Source of the DNA: DASVAL01 sp035649575
Lineage (GTDB): Bacteria > Planctomycetota > UBA1135 > UBA2386
DNA length: 37,173 bases
Assembly (NCBI GenBank): GCA_035649575.1
Contig: DASRJH010000041.1
Location: forward strand, 1 to 37,173
Direction: 5' to 3'
Part shown: piece after piece, positions 1-7,709 of the stretch
How the letters are laid out: each line of letters opens with the position of its first letter
Numbering within the stretch: the first letter of the stretch is position 1
The notes under the pieces: model-generated
The model's database searches: none
What the model was told of the DNA's origin: nothing
Seen by the model: only the letters and a program-made list of their open reading frames with translations
Made by a program: the position numbers and the translations under genes

Positions 1-1
1 T

Positions 2-1387
2 TCGTGTCTCTGCATCGTCGAAGTGAAGCCCGGCTCGCCGGCGCACGCGCTCGGGCTGCGGCCGGGCGACCTCGTCGTGGGCATCGAAGGCGCCGCCTGT
101 GGCAGCGGCTTGTTCGTGCGCGAGGTCCCCGAAGACCTGCAGGCATCCGGAGTCACGCCCTACTCGCGCGTCGCGTCGCTGAACGGCAAGCCAGTCGAGG
201 ACGGCTTCGATTGGGTGCACCGGCCGCGGGCCGGCGATCAGGACCGCATCGTGTTCGCCCCCTCGACGAAGGAGGTCGTGTGCGCGCGCGAGACCGTACG
301 CGTGGTGAGATCGAGCGACATCGCTGCCGGCGTCGGTCCGGCCGACCTCCACCTGCAGTGCCTGCACGGCGGCGAACCGCTCGAGCTCGTGGTCCCGACC
401 GGCCAGGGCTCGGGGCTCACGACCGAGGTCACTGCCTACCCGCTGCTGTGCGGCGGCGACAACCTCGTGGTATCCGGCGCGCCGTTCGAGGTCGACCCGG
501 GTTCGTATCTGCTGTACGTGTGCGCCGAGGGCATGGAGCCGCAGCGTCTGCCCGTGCTCGTCGAGCGCGGCGCGAACGCCAAGGCCGCGGCGCGGCTCCT
601 GCCCGCGGGCAGTACGCCGCCGGGCTTCGTCTGGGTGCCTCCCGGTCCGACGCGGCTCGGTGGCGATGGCCTGGCGTTCCGCAGCGAGCCGTTGAAGGAG
701 GTCGACCTCGGCGGGTTCTTCCTGGCCCGCCTCGAGGTCACGAATCGCGAGTACTACGAGTTCTTGAACGACCCCGAAGTGCGCCAGCGCATCGCCGCAG
801 CGCCCCCGCCGATCGTGCTCGTGCCGCGCGACTCCGACGGCAAGCAGCTCGCGAAGCTGCAGCAAGACGGCGCCTGGAAGTGGACCGCCTACAAAGTGGA
901 ATCCGGCGACACGCCGGTGCTCGGAGTGGCCTGGAAGGACGTGCACCAGTATCTGGCCTGGCGCAACCACCGCGCCGAGACGGCCGGCGAGCCATGGGTC
1001 TACGACCTGCCGAGCCGCGACGAATGGGAGCGCGCCGCGCGCGGTGCCGACGGGCGCTGCTTCCCCTGGGGCAACCGCTTCGATCCGGGCCTGACCGTGA
1101 ACCGGCATCGCAAGTTCGACTGGCTGCTCGACGTCGGCGGCGGCTTCGAGCGCCGCGACGAATCGCCGTTCGGGATCCTCGACCTCGGCGGGTCGCGCGA
1201 AGAGTGGACGCGCGATGTGGCCAGCTCCAACAAGGTCGGCGAGGAACTGCAACGCTCCTTCTTCAAGTGCGGCGGCCACTGGCAGACGGGAACCGAGATC
1301 ACGTTTCGCGCTGCGAGCCGCAAGGAAGGCGGCGAGACGCTCGCCTCGAGCCCCCACGGCTTCCGGCTGCTCGTGCGCCGGCGTTGA
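2..1387 (+). CDS. PDZ / FGE-sulfatase-like fusion protein (5' partial)
   Basis: The reading frame is open from the left edge, so the true start lies outside the window; 461 residues are visible. The first ~25 residues read as a PDZ ligand-binding core (VEVKPGSPAHALGLRPGD followed by a GIEG turn). A middle stretch of beta-strand character follows. The C-terminal half is an FGE-sulfatase/PvdO-type fold: FVWVPPGPTRLGG near residue 209, LEVTNREYYEFL, LPSRDEWERAARG, FPWGNRF, and terminal GFRLLVRR. Such FGE-like domains often sit on kinases or signalling proteins in planctomycetes, so an upstream kinase domain is possible but unseen. The segment that carries the copper-binding cysteines in true formylglycine-generating enzymes reads CGGHWQTG here, with no cysteines after GGHW, so sulfatase activation is unlikely. 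It ends 22 bp before a convergent gene. Confidence 0.8.
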   Translation, partial: SCLCIVEVKPGSPAHALGLRPGDLVVGIEGAACGSGLFVREVPEDLQASGVTPYSRVASLNGKPVEDGFDWVHRPRAGDQDRIVFAPSTKEVVCARETVRVVRSSDIAAGVGPADLHLQCLHGGEPLELVVPTGQGSGLTTEVTAYPLLCGGDNLVVSGAPFEVDPGSYLLYVCAEGMEPQRLPVLVERGANAKAAARLLPAGSTPPGFVWVPPGPTRLGGDGLAFRSEPLKEVDLGGFFLARLEVTNREYYEFLNDPEVRQRIAAAPPPIVLVPRDSDGKQLAKLQQDGAWKWTAYKVESGDTPVLGVAWKDVHQYLAWRNHRAETAGEPWVYDLPSRDEWERAARGADGRCFPWGNRFDPGLTVNRHRKFDWLLDVGGGFERRDESPFGILDLGGSREEWTRDVASSNKVGEELQRSFFKCGGHWQTGTEITFRAASRKEGGETLASSPHGFRLLVRRR

Positions 1388-1409
1388 GCATCCGTTCGGC
1401 CGGAGGTCC

Positions 1410-2882
1410 CTACGGATAGGGAGAAGAGAACTCCTTGGGCGAGAACGACGATCCGTACACGACCTGCGGTGCCTGGAGGTCACCGGTCTCGTTGATCGAG
1501 CCGAACTCGTTGAGGCACATGAGCATCCTCGTGCGCAAGTCCTGGTAGGGGTCGTTCGGGCCCGTGAGACCGGCTCCCGTTTCGTTGAGCAGTGCCGTGC
1601 CGTGGTGGACCAGATCTTCGAACGACTCCAGCACGCCGTCCTGGTCGTGGTCGATGTAGGCGGTGAACTGCATGAACCCGCAGGAGTTGTTGAGGAGCGA
1701 GGCCGCGATCTGGCTCGACAGGATGAAGCCGCCGTGGCCGAGCGCGGGGTTACCAACGATCCAGCTGGCGAAGTAGTTGTGCGCGTCGACGAACGGCAAC
1801 GCGAAGAACGCCGGCGGCGGCGAGGTCGGCGTCGGGTACGGCGGGATCAGCAGCGACAAGTTGGGATCCGCCGAGGAGATGTTGGTGCGGAGTGCCATGA
1901 CCAGGCCGTTGCGGAAGTAGAGGTCCTGGCGCCACTGTGGGTCGCAGGCGGCCAACAGCGCGCGGCCGTTCTCGTTGTGCCAGAACCCCTTGGTGCGGCC
2001 GACGCCTGGTTTGATCTCGAAGCTCAGGTTGCCGAAGTCGGGTCCGGTGACGGCCGGTGCGCTTGCGGTGACGGTGCCGGAGCGCGGCGTCAACGCGTGC
2101 CAGATCGCGCCGGGGATCTCGTCCTCGATGAACCCGCCCGGCGCCTTCTCCTTCACCGTGTAGACGGTGTTGTCCTGATTCCGGATGAAGCAGTAGCGAC
2201 CGGACTCGTCCGTGAACGTGACCTCGTTGAACACGGTGCCGATCCAGAGCTCGACGCGCCACCCGGCGATCGGGACCTCCAACGGGTCGGCGCTGGGGTT
2301 CCAGATGCCGTCCTCGTTGTGATCGAAGAACTTGTAGCCGCAGATGACGCTCTGCGCGCTCGGCGCGCCGTTCTTGACCTTGAAGTTGTCGGTCTTGCTG
2401 AACTTCGCCTGGAAACCGAAGAAGCCGCTGCCGGCCGGATCCCACCTCTCCACAGGGGTCAGCCAGACTTTGTACTCGTCGCCTGCGCTCGTCGTGTTCG
2501 CGAACGGGGTCAGCTGCACGATGCGCGAGCCGCAGCGCCCTGGTCGCGTCTCATGCACGGTGACCGGGTTCGTCGAGATGACACCGCCCACCACGACGAC
2601 CCTGCGGTTCTGGATGAAGTCCTCCGACAGCAGCACGTTCCCGGACGGGTTGGTGACCTGGAAGTAGTAATTGCCATCGGGAAGGCCCGGAGAGGAACAG
2701 GGCGCGCTGGCCCCGACCCCTCCCGCTAGATACACGTCCACCTTCCTGCGGAAGAGGTTGCCGTTCTGCACCGAGGCGCTGCGGTTCGTGGTGTAGATGG
2801 CGCCCGAACTCTGTGCCGAGATCGCGGCACAAAGCAGCACGAGGACGAACAGCCGGATTGTCGCGAGTGGGATTGGCTTCAT
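1410..2882 (-). CDS. Secreted SdrD B-like domain protein
   Basis: A 490-residue exported protein. I chose the ATG at 2882 because it gives a clean signal peptide (MKPIPLATIRLFVLVLLC ending near AISAQ); the frame stays open upstream to 3173 but that extension is Arg-rich and non-hydrophobic. After an N-terminal beta-rich region comes an SdrD B-like (Cna-B type) repeat: GYKFFDHNEDGIWNPSADP, then GWRVELW, FTDESGRYCF and VKEKAPGGF. This fold binds calcium and acts as a stalk in surface proteins. It is followed by the GRTKGFWHNENG motif that often follows such domains, and a region with a calcium-loop-like DHDQDGVLESFEDL stretch. No C-terminal sorting signal or membrane segment is visible. The domain call is good; the specific role is unknown. 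Confidence 0.8.
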   Translation of the reverse strand: MKPIPLATIRLFVLVLLCAAISAQSSGAIYTTNRSASVQNGNLFRRKVDVYLAGGVGASAPCSSPGLPDGNYYFQVTNPSGNVLLSEDFIQNRRVVVVGGVISTNPVTVHETRPGRCGSRIVQLTPFANTTSAGDEYKVWLTPVERWDPAGSGFFGFQAKFSKTDNFKVKNGAPSAQSVICGYKFFDHNEDGIWNPSADPLEVPIAGWRVELWIGTVFNEVTFTDESGRYCFIRNQDNTVYTVKEKAPGGFIEDEIPGAIWHALTPRSGTVTASAPAVTGPDFGNLSFEIKPGVGRTKGFWHNENGRALLAACDPQWRQDLYFRNGLVMALRTNISSADPNLSLLIPPYPTPTSPPPAFFALPFVDAHNYFASWIVGNPALGHGGFILSSQIAASLLNNSCGFMQFTAYIDHDQDGVLESFEDLVHHGTALLNETGAGLTGPNDPYQDLRTRMLMCLNEFGSINETGDLQAPQVVYGSSFSPKEFSSPYP

Positions 2883-3202
2883 GGGATGTCTGGGCTGGAG
2901 CGGGGCCGTTCGCTGCTCATCTGCCTGGGGCGAAGCAGGCAGCAACGAATCGGAGCTTCCCCACGATGGCTGCGGCCGAGGTAACGGCCGCGGGCGATGA
3001 TGCCGCCCCTGTTGCGAACGCGCAAGCCAAAGCGCTGACGCCGAGGCGAATGCCAGCAGGCCCGCTCCTTCACACTTGCCGGGCCGGCGCATGCGACGCC
3101 AGATCCGCGCGAACTCGACGAGCACGGTCGGACCGAGCCATGGCATCGAGCGCACGCACGCTCGCCGTCGCAAGGTGCATGCGTGCGGACTAGGCTCTGC
3201 CC
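2883..3202. promoter_or_regulatory. 320-bp divergent intergenic region
   Basis: This gap separates the divergent starts of the secreted SdrD-type protein and recQ, and must hold both promoters. The only structures I can point to are a 6-bp inverted repeat (GCGGCC / GGCCGC, 8-nt spacer, 2972-2991) and the TAGGCT hexamer at its right edge, listed separately. Open frames across it look like high-GC shadows: Arg/Ala-rich, with no domain signature. Confidence 0.5.
3191..3196 (+). promoter_or_regulatory. Possible -10 element of recQ
   Basis: TAGGCT lies 6 nt before the GTG of recQ, the spacing expected between a -10 hexamer and a transcription start, so the transcript may begin at the start codon. 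No Shine-Dalgarno sequence is visible. A weak -35-like TCGCAA sits 17 nt upstream. The same TANNCT pattern precedes other genes in this window. Confidence 0.35.
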
Positions 3203-4891
3203 GTGGCTCCTGACCTGGTCGAATCCCTGCACCGCCTCTACGGCTACCGCGATTTCCGCGGCGTGCAGCGCGCTGTGATCGAACACCATCTGGCCTCGGG
3301 GTCGGCCCTCGTGCTCATGGCGACCGGCGAGGGCAAGTCGCTGTGTTACCAGCTGCCCGCGTTCGTCGGCGATGGCCTCACGGTCGTCGTCTCGCCGCTG
3401 ATCGCGCTGATGGACGATCAAGTCGCGGCACTCACAGCACGGCAGCTGCCCGCGACGTGCATCCACAGCATGCTCGAACGCCGCGAACGCGAGCGGCGCC
3501 TGCAGAGCGTGCAGAGCGGCGCCGTGAAACTCCTGTACGTGACGCCGGAGCGGTTCCGCACCGAGGGTTTCCTCGAGCGCATGCGCGAGCTCGGCGTGCG
3601 CCGCATGGCCGTCGACGAGGCCCACTGCGTGAGCCACTGGGGTCACGACTTCCGGCCCGACTACCTGCGCCTCGGGGACGTCCGGCAGGCGCTCGGCGAC
3701 CCACCGTGCCTCGCGCTGACCGCGACCGCGACGCCCGAAGTGCAAGTCGACATCCGCAGCGTGCTGCGGTTGCAGCAGGCGCCGCTGTTCCACACCGGCA
3801 TCGCACGGCACAACCTGTTCCTCTCCGTGCAGCACTGCGACCAGGACGACGACAAGCTGACCCGGCTCCGCGCCGTGCTCGCGCGCACGGGCGGTCCGGC
3901 GATCGTCTACTGCGCGCTGATCCGCGACCTGCTGCGGCTCGAGGCGCAGCTGCAGCTCGCCGGGTATCGGCCGCTGCTCTACCACGGCGACATGTCAGCC
4001 CACGAACGGCGCACGCATCAGCGCGCGTTCGTCGAGCGCGAGAACGCGCTGATGCTCGCGACGAACGCGTTCGGCATGGGTGTCGACAAGACCGACATCA
4101 GGGCCATCGTGCACTGGCAGATCCCGCGCACGCTCGAGGCCTACTACCAGGAAGTCGGCCGCGCCGGCCGCGACGGCCGCGGGTCCTTCTGCGAGCTGCT
4201 CTATCACGAACCGGATCTCGCGATCCAGCGCGACTTCACGGAGTGGGCCAACCCGACCGCCGACTTCGCGCGGCAGGTCGCGATTCACCTGCAGGGCCTC
4301 GGCGAGCGCGTGCACGCGGTCGACCTCGAGACGCTGCAGGACAGCTTCCTGACGAAGAACCGGCACGACGGGCGCATCGCGACCGTGCTGCGCCTGATGG
4401 CGAGTGCGGGCTGTACGACGGGCGAGCTCGGGCGCGACTTCGCGATCGTGCGTGTGCCCGACGACGCCGAGCTCGACGCCTGGCTGCCCGAGCAGAAACG
4501 CAAACACGACCTCATGGGTCTGTTGCGCATGGTGCGCTACGCGACCGAGCCCGCGTGCCGGAAGCAGACGATCCACGAACACTTCGGCTTCCACGACGTC
4601 GAGGACGGGTGTACCGCGTGCGACGTGTGCACGGACGCCGTGGCCTGGCAGGACGAGCACCTGCCGCAGGCGCGACCGTGGTCGTCGGCGACTACGCCAG
4701 CCGCGGATCCGGATCCTCAGGCACCGCTGCAGCGCGGCGATTGGATCGACGTCGAGCAGCTCGGCCTCTGTTGCGTGCAGAGCGTGCATCGCCGCGGCCG
4801 GCGGTGGCACGCCGACGTCGAACGCGCTTCCGACTTCCATTCGCACCGGATCGACCTCGGCCGCCGCACCTGGCGGCGCGTCGCACGTTAG
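3203..4891 (+). CDS. recQ: RecQ-type ATP-dependent DNA helicase (short form)
   Basis: A 562-residue superfamily 2 helicase that would unwind DNA 3'-5' during recombination and repair. Visible motifs: motif 0 YGYRDFRGVQ (13-22), Walker A ATGEGKS (40-46), VVSPLIALMDDQ, VTPERF, Walker B DEAH (138-141) continuing into the RecQ aromatic loop HCVSHWGHDFRPDY, LALTATAT, and motif VI GRAGRDGRG. The RecQ zinc-binding cysteines are present at C452, C470, C473 and C476. After them only about 85 residues remain, ending in a small basic beta-rich segment; I see no HRDC domain and no clear winged helix, so this is shorter than E. coli RecQ (about 610 residues). The start is the GTG at 3203 because conserved sequence begins within ten residues and no upstream start exists in frame. 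It converges on the kinase gene. Confidence 0.9.
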   Translation: MAPDLVESLHRLYGYRDFRGVQRAVIEHHLASGSALVLMATGEGKSLCYQLPAFVGDGLTVVVSPLIALMDDQVAALTARQLPATCIHSMLERRERERRLQSVQSGAVKLLYVTPERFRTEGFLERMRELGVRRMAVDEAHCVSHWGHDFRPDYLRLGDVRQALGDPPCLALTATATPEVQVDIRSVLRLQQAPLFHTGIARHNLFLSVQHCDQDDDKLTRLRAVLARTGGPAIVYCALIRDLLRLEAQLQLAGYRPLLYHGDMSAHERRTHQRAFVERENALMLATNAFGMGVDKTDIRAIVHWQIPRTLEAYYQEVGRAGRDGRGSFCELLYHEPDLAIQRDFTEWANPTADFARQVAIHLQGLGERVHAVDLETLQDSFLTKNRHDGRIATVLRLMASAGCTTGELGRDFAIVRVPDDAELDAWLPEQKRKHDLMGLLRMVRYATEPACRKQTIHEHFGFHDVEDGCTACDVCTDAVAWQDEHLPQARPWSSATTPAADPDPQAPLQRGDWIDVEQLGLCCVQSVHRRGRRWHADVERASDFHSHRIDLGRRTWRRVAR

Positions 4892-5015
4892 CGGCGCTGG
4901 CTGGTACGAACAGCCGCGTGGTCTCCTCCCCCGGGTGGCTCGGCCTCATCCCCGCAGCGGCGACTGACGGCTGTTCCGCCCTGTCCGCTGACGCCGCGTG
5001 GCGGCGATGAAACGC

Positions 5016-6098
5016 CTAGCGACGCCCGCGGCCACGACGGCGGTCGAACATCGAGGTGCGGCGGTTGTCGCCGAGCTTCTTGCGGCTCTTGTTCTGCTGC
5101 TCTTCGAGCTCGCGCTGGGCCTGGCGCTGCTGCAGGAACGACTCGATCTCGCGCTGCAGGTGCTTCGGATCCTGGAACCGCATGCCGGGATCTTTCGCCA
5201 TCATCTTCTCGAGGAAATAGTGGAGCTGCGGCGACAGGTTCAGCTTGCGGATGCGTTCACCTGACAGCGATTCGAGCACCTGCTTCGCGAGCACTTCTTC
5301 GCCCGTATGCCCCTGGAACGGCAACGACCCGGTCGCGAGATGGTAGAGCGTCGCGCCGAGCGCGTAGATGTCGGCGCGCACGTCGAGTGGCTCGGTGCCG
5401 CGAGCCTGTTCGGGCGCGATGTAGTGCACGGTGCCCGCGGTCGTCTCGCCGCCAGCCGCGGCATCGCGCGCGACCGCGAAGCCGAGGTCGATCAACACCG
5501 CGCCGCGCTCCTCGGACCAGAGCACGTTGCCGGGCTTCACGTCGCGGTGCACGAGGCCGCGCGCGTGCAGCGCGTCGAGCGCGCCCGCCACCTCGACGAC
5601 GACCTGCAGCGCACTCTCTTCGTCGAGCCGGCCCCCGTCGCCGAGCACGTCCTGCAGACAGCGGCCCGGCAGCTTCTCCATCGCGAAGAAGATCGCGTCG
5701 CCTTCTTTCGCGACGCGGTAGCCCTTCACGAGGTGCGGGTGGTCGAGCTCCTGCAGCAACCGGGCCTCCTTGATGAAGCGCTCGACCTGCACCGGGTCGG
5801 CGGCGAGCTCGGCGCGCATCACTTTGAGAGCGACCTCGCGATTGTCGACCTTGTCCACAGCCGCGAAGACGCGCCCGACGCCGCCTTCGCCGATCTGCTC
5901 GCGCACGTCATAGCGCGTCAGCACGGGCCGTGTGCCGCCCTCGGTGCGTTGCCACTGCTCCCACTGCGCCGCCGTACACACGCCGCTCCGTACGAGGAAG
6001 TTACTCGGTGCACCGGACTCGAGTGCCTTCTTCGCCATGTCGGCGGACACGAGACCGCGGTGCACGAGCACCGCCAACAACTTCATTTCTGGATTCAC
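5016..6098 (-). CDS. Hanks-type Ser/Thr protein kinase, soluble
   Basis: A 360-residue kinase. About 60 N-terminal residues form a small helical domain of unknown role (MKLLAVLVHRGLVSADMAKK). The kinase domain follows: glycine loop IGEGGVGRV (69-77), ATP lysine in VALKVM (K92), catalytic loop HRDVKPGNVL (H184-D186), activation segment from DLG (204-206, replacing DFG) through GTVHYIAPE (222-230), and subdomain IX as DVRADIYALGATLY. All key catalytic residues are present, so it should be active. The C-terminus is a charged helix and a basic tail (DRRRGRGRR) with no transmembrane segment, unlike PknB-type receptors. GTG 6098 is the first start; ATG 6086 is an alternative four residues in. It is divergent from the AAA+ gene, 136 bp apart, so shared control is possible. 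Confidence 0.9.
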   Translation of the reverse strand: MNPEMKLLAVLVHRGLVSADMAKKALESGAPSNFLVRSGVCTAAQWEQWQRTEGGTRPVLTRYDVREQIGEGGVGRVFAAVDKVDNREVALKVMRAELAADPVQVERFIKEARLLQELDHPHLVKGYRVAKEGDAIFFAMEKLPGRCLQDVLGDGGRLDEESALQVVVEVAGALDALHARGLVHRDVKPGNVLWSEERGAVLIDLGFAVARDAAAGGETTAGTVHYIAPEQARGTEPLDVRADIYALGATLYHLATGSLPFQGHTGEEVLAKQVLESLSGERIRKLNLSPQLHYFLEKMMAKDPGMRFQDPKHLQREIESFLQQRQAQRELEEQQNKSRKKLGDNRRTSMFDRRRGRGRR

Positions 6099-6221
6099 GC
6101 TGCTTCAGACTGTGCCGACCGCAGTACTTCGGCGTTTCGGACGCGCGCCGTCAAGTCCCCGAGCGCGTGCACCCGAAAAAGGGCTGGTCAAGACCACGGC
6201 GAGGAACAGAGTGAAGCATCC

Positions 6222-6226
6222 AGGAG
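6222..6226 (+). promoter_or_regulatory. Ribosome binding site deciding the AAA+ gene start
   Basis: AGGAG stands 8 nt before the GTG at 6235. A second candidate, GAGG (6201-6204), stands 6 nt before an in-frame GTG at 6211. The stronger match and the start of structured sequence at VIKYFDLIDEF favour 6235. Confidence 0.5.
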
Positions 6227-6234
6227 CTGCGTTC

Positions 6235-7563
6235 GTGATCAAGTACTTCGACTTGATCGACGAGTTCATAAAGGTGCGCTGCTGTTCGGACGAGCTGCTG
6301 CAGGAGCTCCATGCAGCGCCGATCACGAACAAGTCGAACTACCGCCGCCGCGTCGTGCGCAGTTGCGTGCCGTCGTTCGAAAGCGAGGTTCTCGCCGGCG
6401 TCAAGCGTCTCGACGAGGGTTACGACATCGAGATCATCGAAGAACTGCTCTACCAGATCTGCATCGACGTCAACCCGTCGCTCGAGATCCACCAGGTCAG
6501 CATCCCGTCGCCCTCCGGGGCCAAGGCCGCGAACGAATCCGAGGACATGTTCATCCCGGTTCCTGGCAACGAAGCCGCGCGCCAGTCGCTGTTCCGCCGG
6601 GTCACGAGCCTCGAGCGCACGCTGCGCCAGCAGATCATCGGGCAGGACGAAGCAATCTGCTCGCTCGTGCGCGCAGTCAAGAAGGCGGCCGTCGGTCTCA
6701 AGCGGCCCACGCACCCGGTCGGCACGTTCCTGCTGGTCGGCCGGACGGGCACCGGCAAGACCGAGCTCGCGAAGGTCGTCGCGCGCAATCTGTTCGACGA
6801 CCCGTCGGCGATGATCCGCGTCGACTGCAGCGAGTATGCGCTGCCGCACGAGTACGCGAAGCTGATCGGCTCGCCGCCCGGCTACATCGGGCACAACGAG
6901 GGTGGGTTCCTGACCGAGGCGATCAAGAAGAAGCCGAACAGCGTCGTGCTGTTCGACGAGGTCGAGAAGGCGCACTACAAGGTGCACAACCTGCTGCTGC
7001 AGCTGCTCGACGAGGGGATCATCACGGACAGCAAGGGGCAGACGGTCTCGTTCCACCACGCGATGATCCTGATGACGAGCAACCTCGGCATCGAGAAGAT
7101 CGACGCGGTGCGCACGCGCATGGGGTTCTCGGCCGCGCACCGTCGCCAGAGTCTCAAGGACATCGACCTGCGCACAGTCACGCTCGAGGCGCTGAAGGAG
7201 TTCTTCCGGCCCGAGTTCGTGAACCGCATCGACGAAGTCGTGATGTTCAATCCGCTCGACGAGAAGGTGTGTCAGCGGATCGCCGGCAACATGCTGCGCG
7301 AGGTCGCGGATCTGCTGAAGCGGCGCGGGATCTCGACGACGTTCTCGCCCGGCGTGCGCGTGCTGCTGGCCAGGCAGGGGTTCTCGGAGGAGTACGGGGC
7401 ACGCGAGCTGCGGCGGCTGATCAAGCGCCGCATCGAGGATCCGATCACCGAAATGATCCTCGACCACGACCTCGGTCAGGACTCGACGGTGAACGTGAAG
7501 ATCCGCAACGGCGAGTACGTGTTCAGCTGCAGCGGGATGGCGAGCGCAGCCGAGCCGGCCTGA
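6235..7563 (+). CDS. ClpA/ClpB D2-type single-ring AAA+ ATPase
   Basis: A 442-residue protein (450 if the GTG at 6211 is used). Residues 1-125 are an unrecognised, mostly helical domain. The rest is one AAA_2 module plus a ClpB D2-small C-terminal domain: IIGQDEA, Walker A GRTGTGKT (169-176), aromatic pore loop GYIGHNEGG (216-224), Walker B VVLFDE (237-242), sensor 1 MTSN, arginine finger in FRPEFVNRID (R331), and sensor 2 YGARELRR (R390). It should be a hexameric protein unfoldase using ATP. It has only the second Clp ring and no ClpA/ClpB N-domain or ClpX zinc domain. Between sensor 1 and the arginine finger lies MGF (296-298), where ClpA and ClpC carry their ClpP-docking tripeptide (IGL, VGF), so it may feed a protease. 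No peptidase gene adjoins it. Confidence 0.85.
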   Translation: MIKYFDLIDEFIKVRCCSDELLQELHAAPITNKSNYRRRVVRSCVPSFESEVLAGVKRLDEGYDIEIIEELLYQICIDVNPSLEIHQVSIPSPSGAKAANESEDMFIPVPGNEAARQSLFRRVTSLERTLRQQIIGQDEAICSLVRAVKKAAVGLKRPTHPVGTFLLVGRTGTGKTELAKVVARNLFDDPSAMIRVDCSEYALPHEYAKLIGSPPGYIGHNEGGFLTEAIKKKPNSVVLFDEVEKAHYKVHNLLLQLLDEGIITDSKGQTVSFHHAMILMTSNLGIEKIDAVRTRMGFSAAHRRQSLKDIDLRTVTLEALKEFFRPEFVNRIDEVVMFNPLDEKVCQRIAGNMLREVADLLKRRGISTTFSPGVRVLLARQGFSEEYGARELRRLIKRRIEDPITEMILDHDLGQDSTVNVKIRNGEYVFSCSGMASAAEPA

Positions 7564-7662
7564 ACCGGTTCCTGGCGGCGCGAACAGCGCGACGGAGCCA
7601 CGTTTACGCGTAGGTGCGGTGCGGTACGCGCCGCGCCCTACCTTCGCGAGTACCCGATCGCC

Positions 7663-7668
7663 TATGCT
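7663..7668 (+). promoter_or_regulatory. Possible -10 element of the CorC-type gene
   Basis: TATGCT lies 41 nt before the chosen ATG at 7710 in a 146-bp intergenic gap. It matches the TANNCT pattern found before several genes here. No convincing -35 element is seen. Confidence 0.25.
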
Positions 7669-7709
7669 CGCCGACCACTTCGCAAGTCACGAGGATCTCG
7701 ACCGTACCA

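Noticed and set aside
2813..3193. Small plus-strand frame before recQ
   Set aside because: It overlaps the start of the divergent secreted-protein gene, shows no motif or ribosome binding site, and is Arg/Ala-rich.
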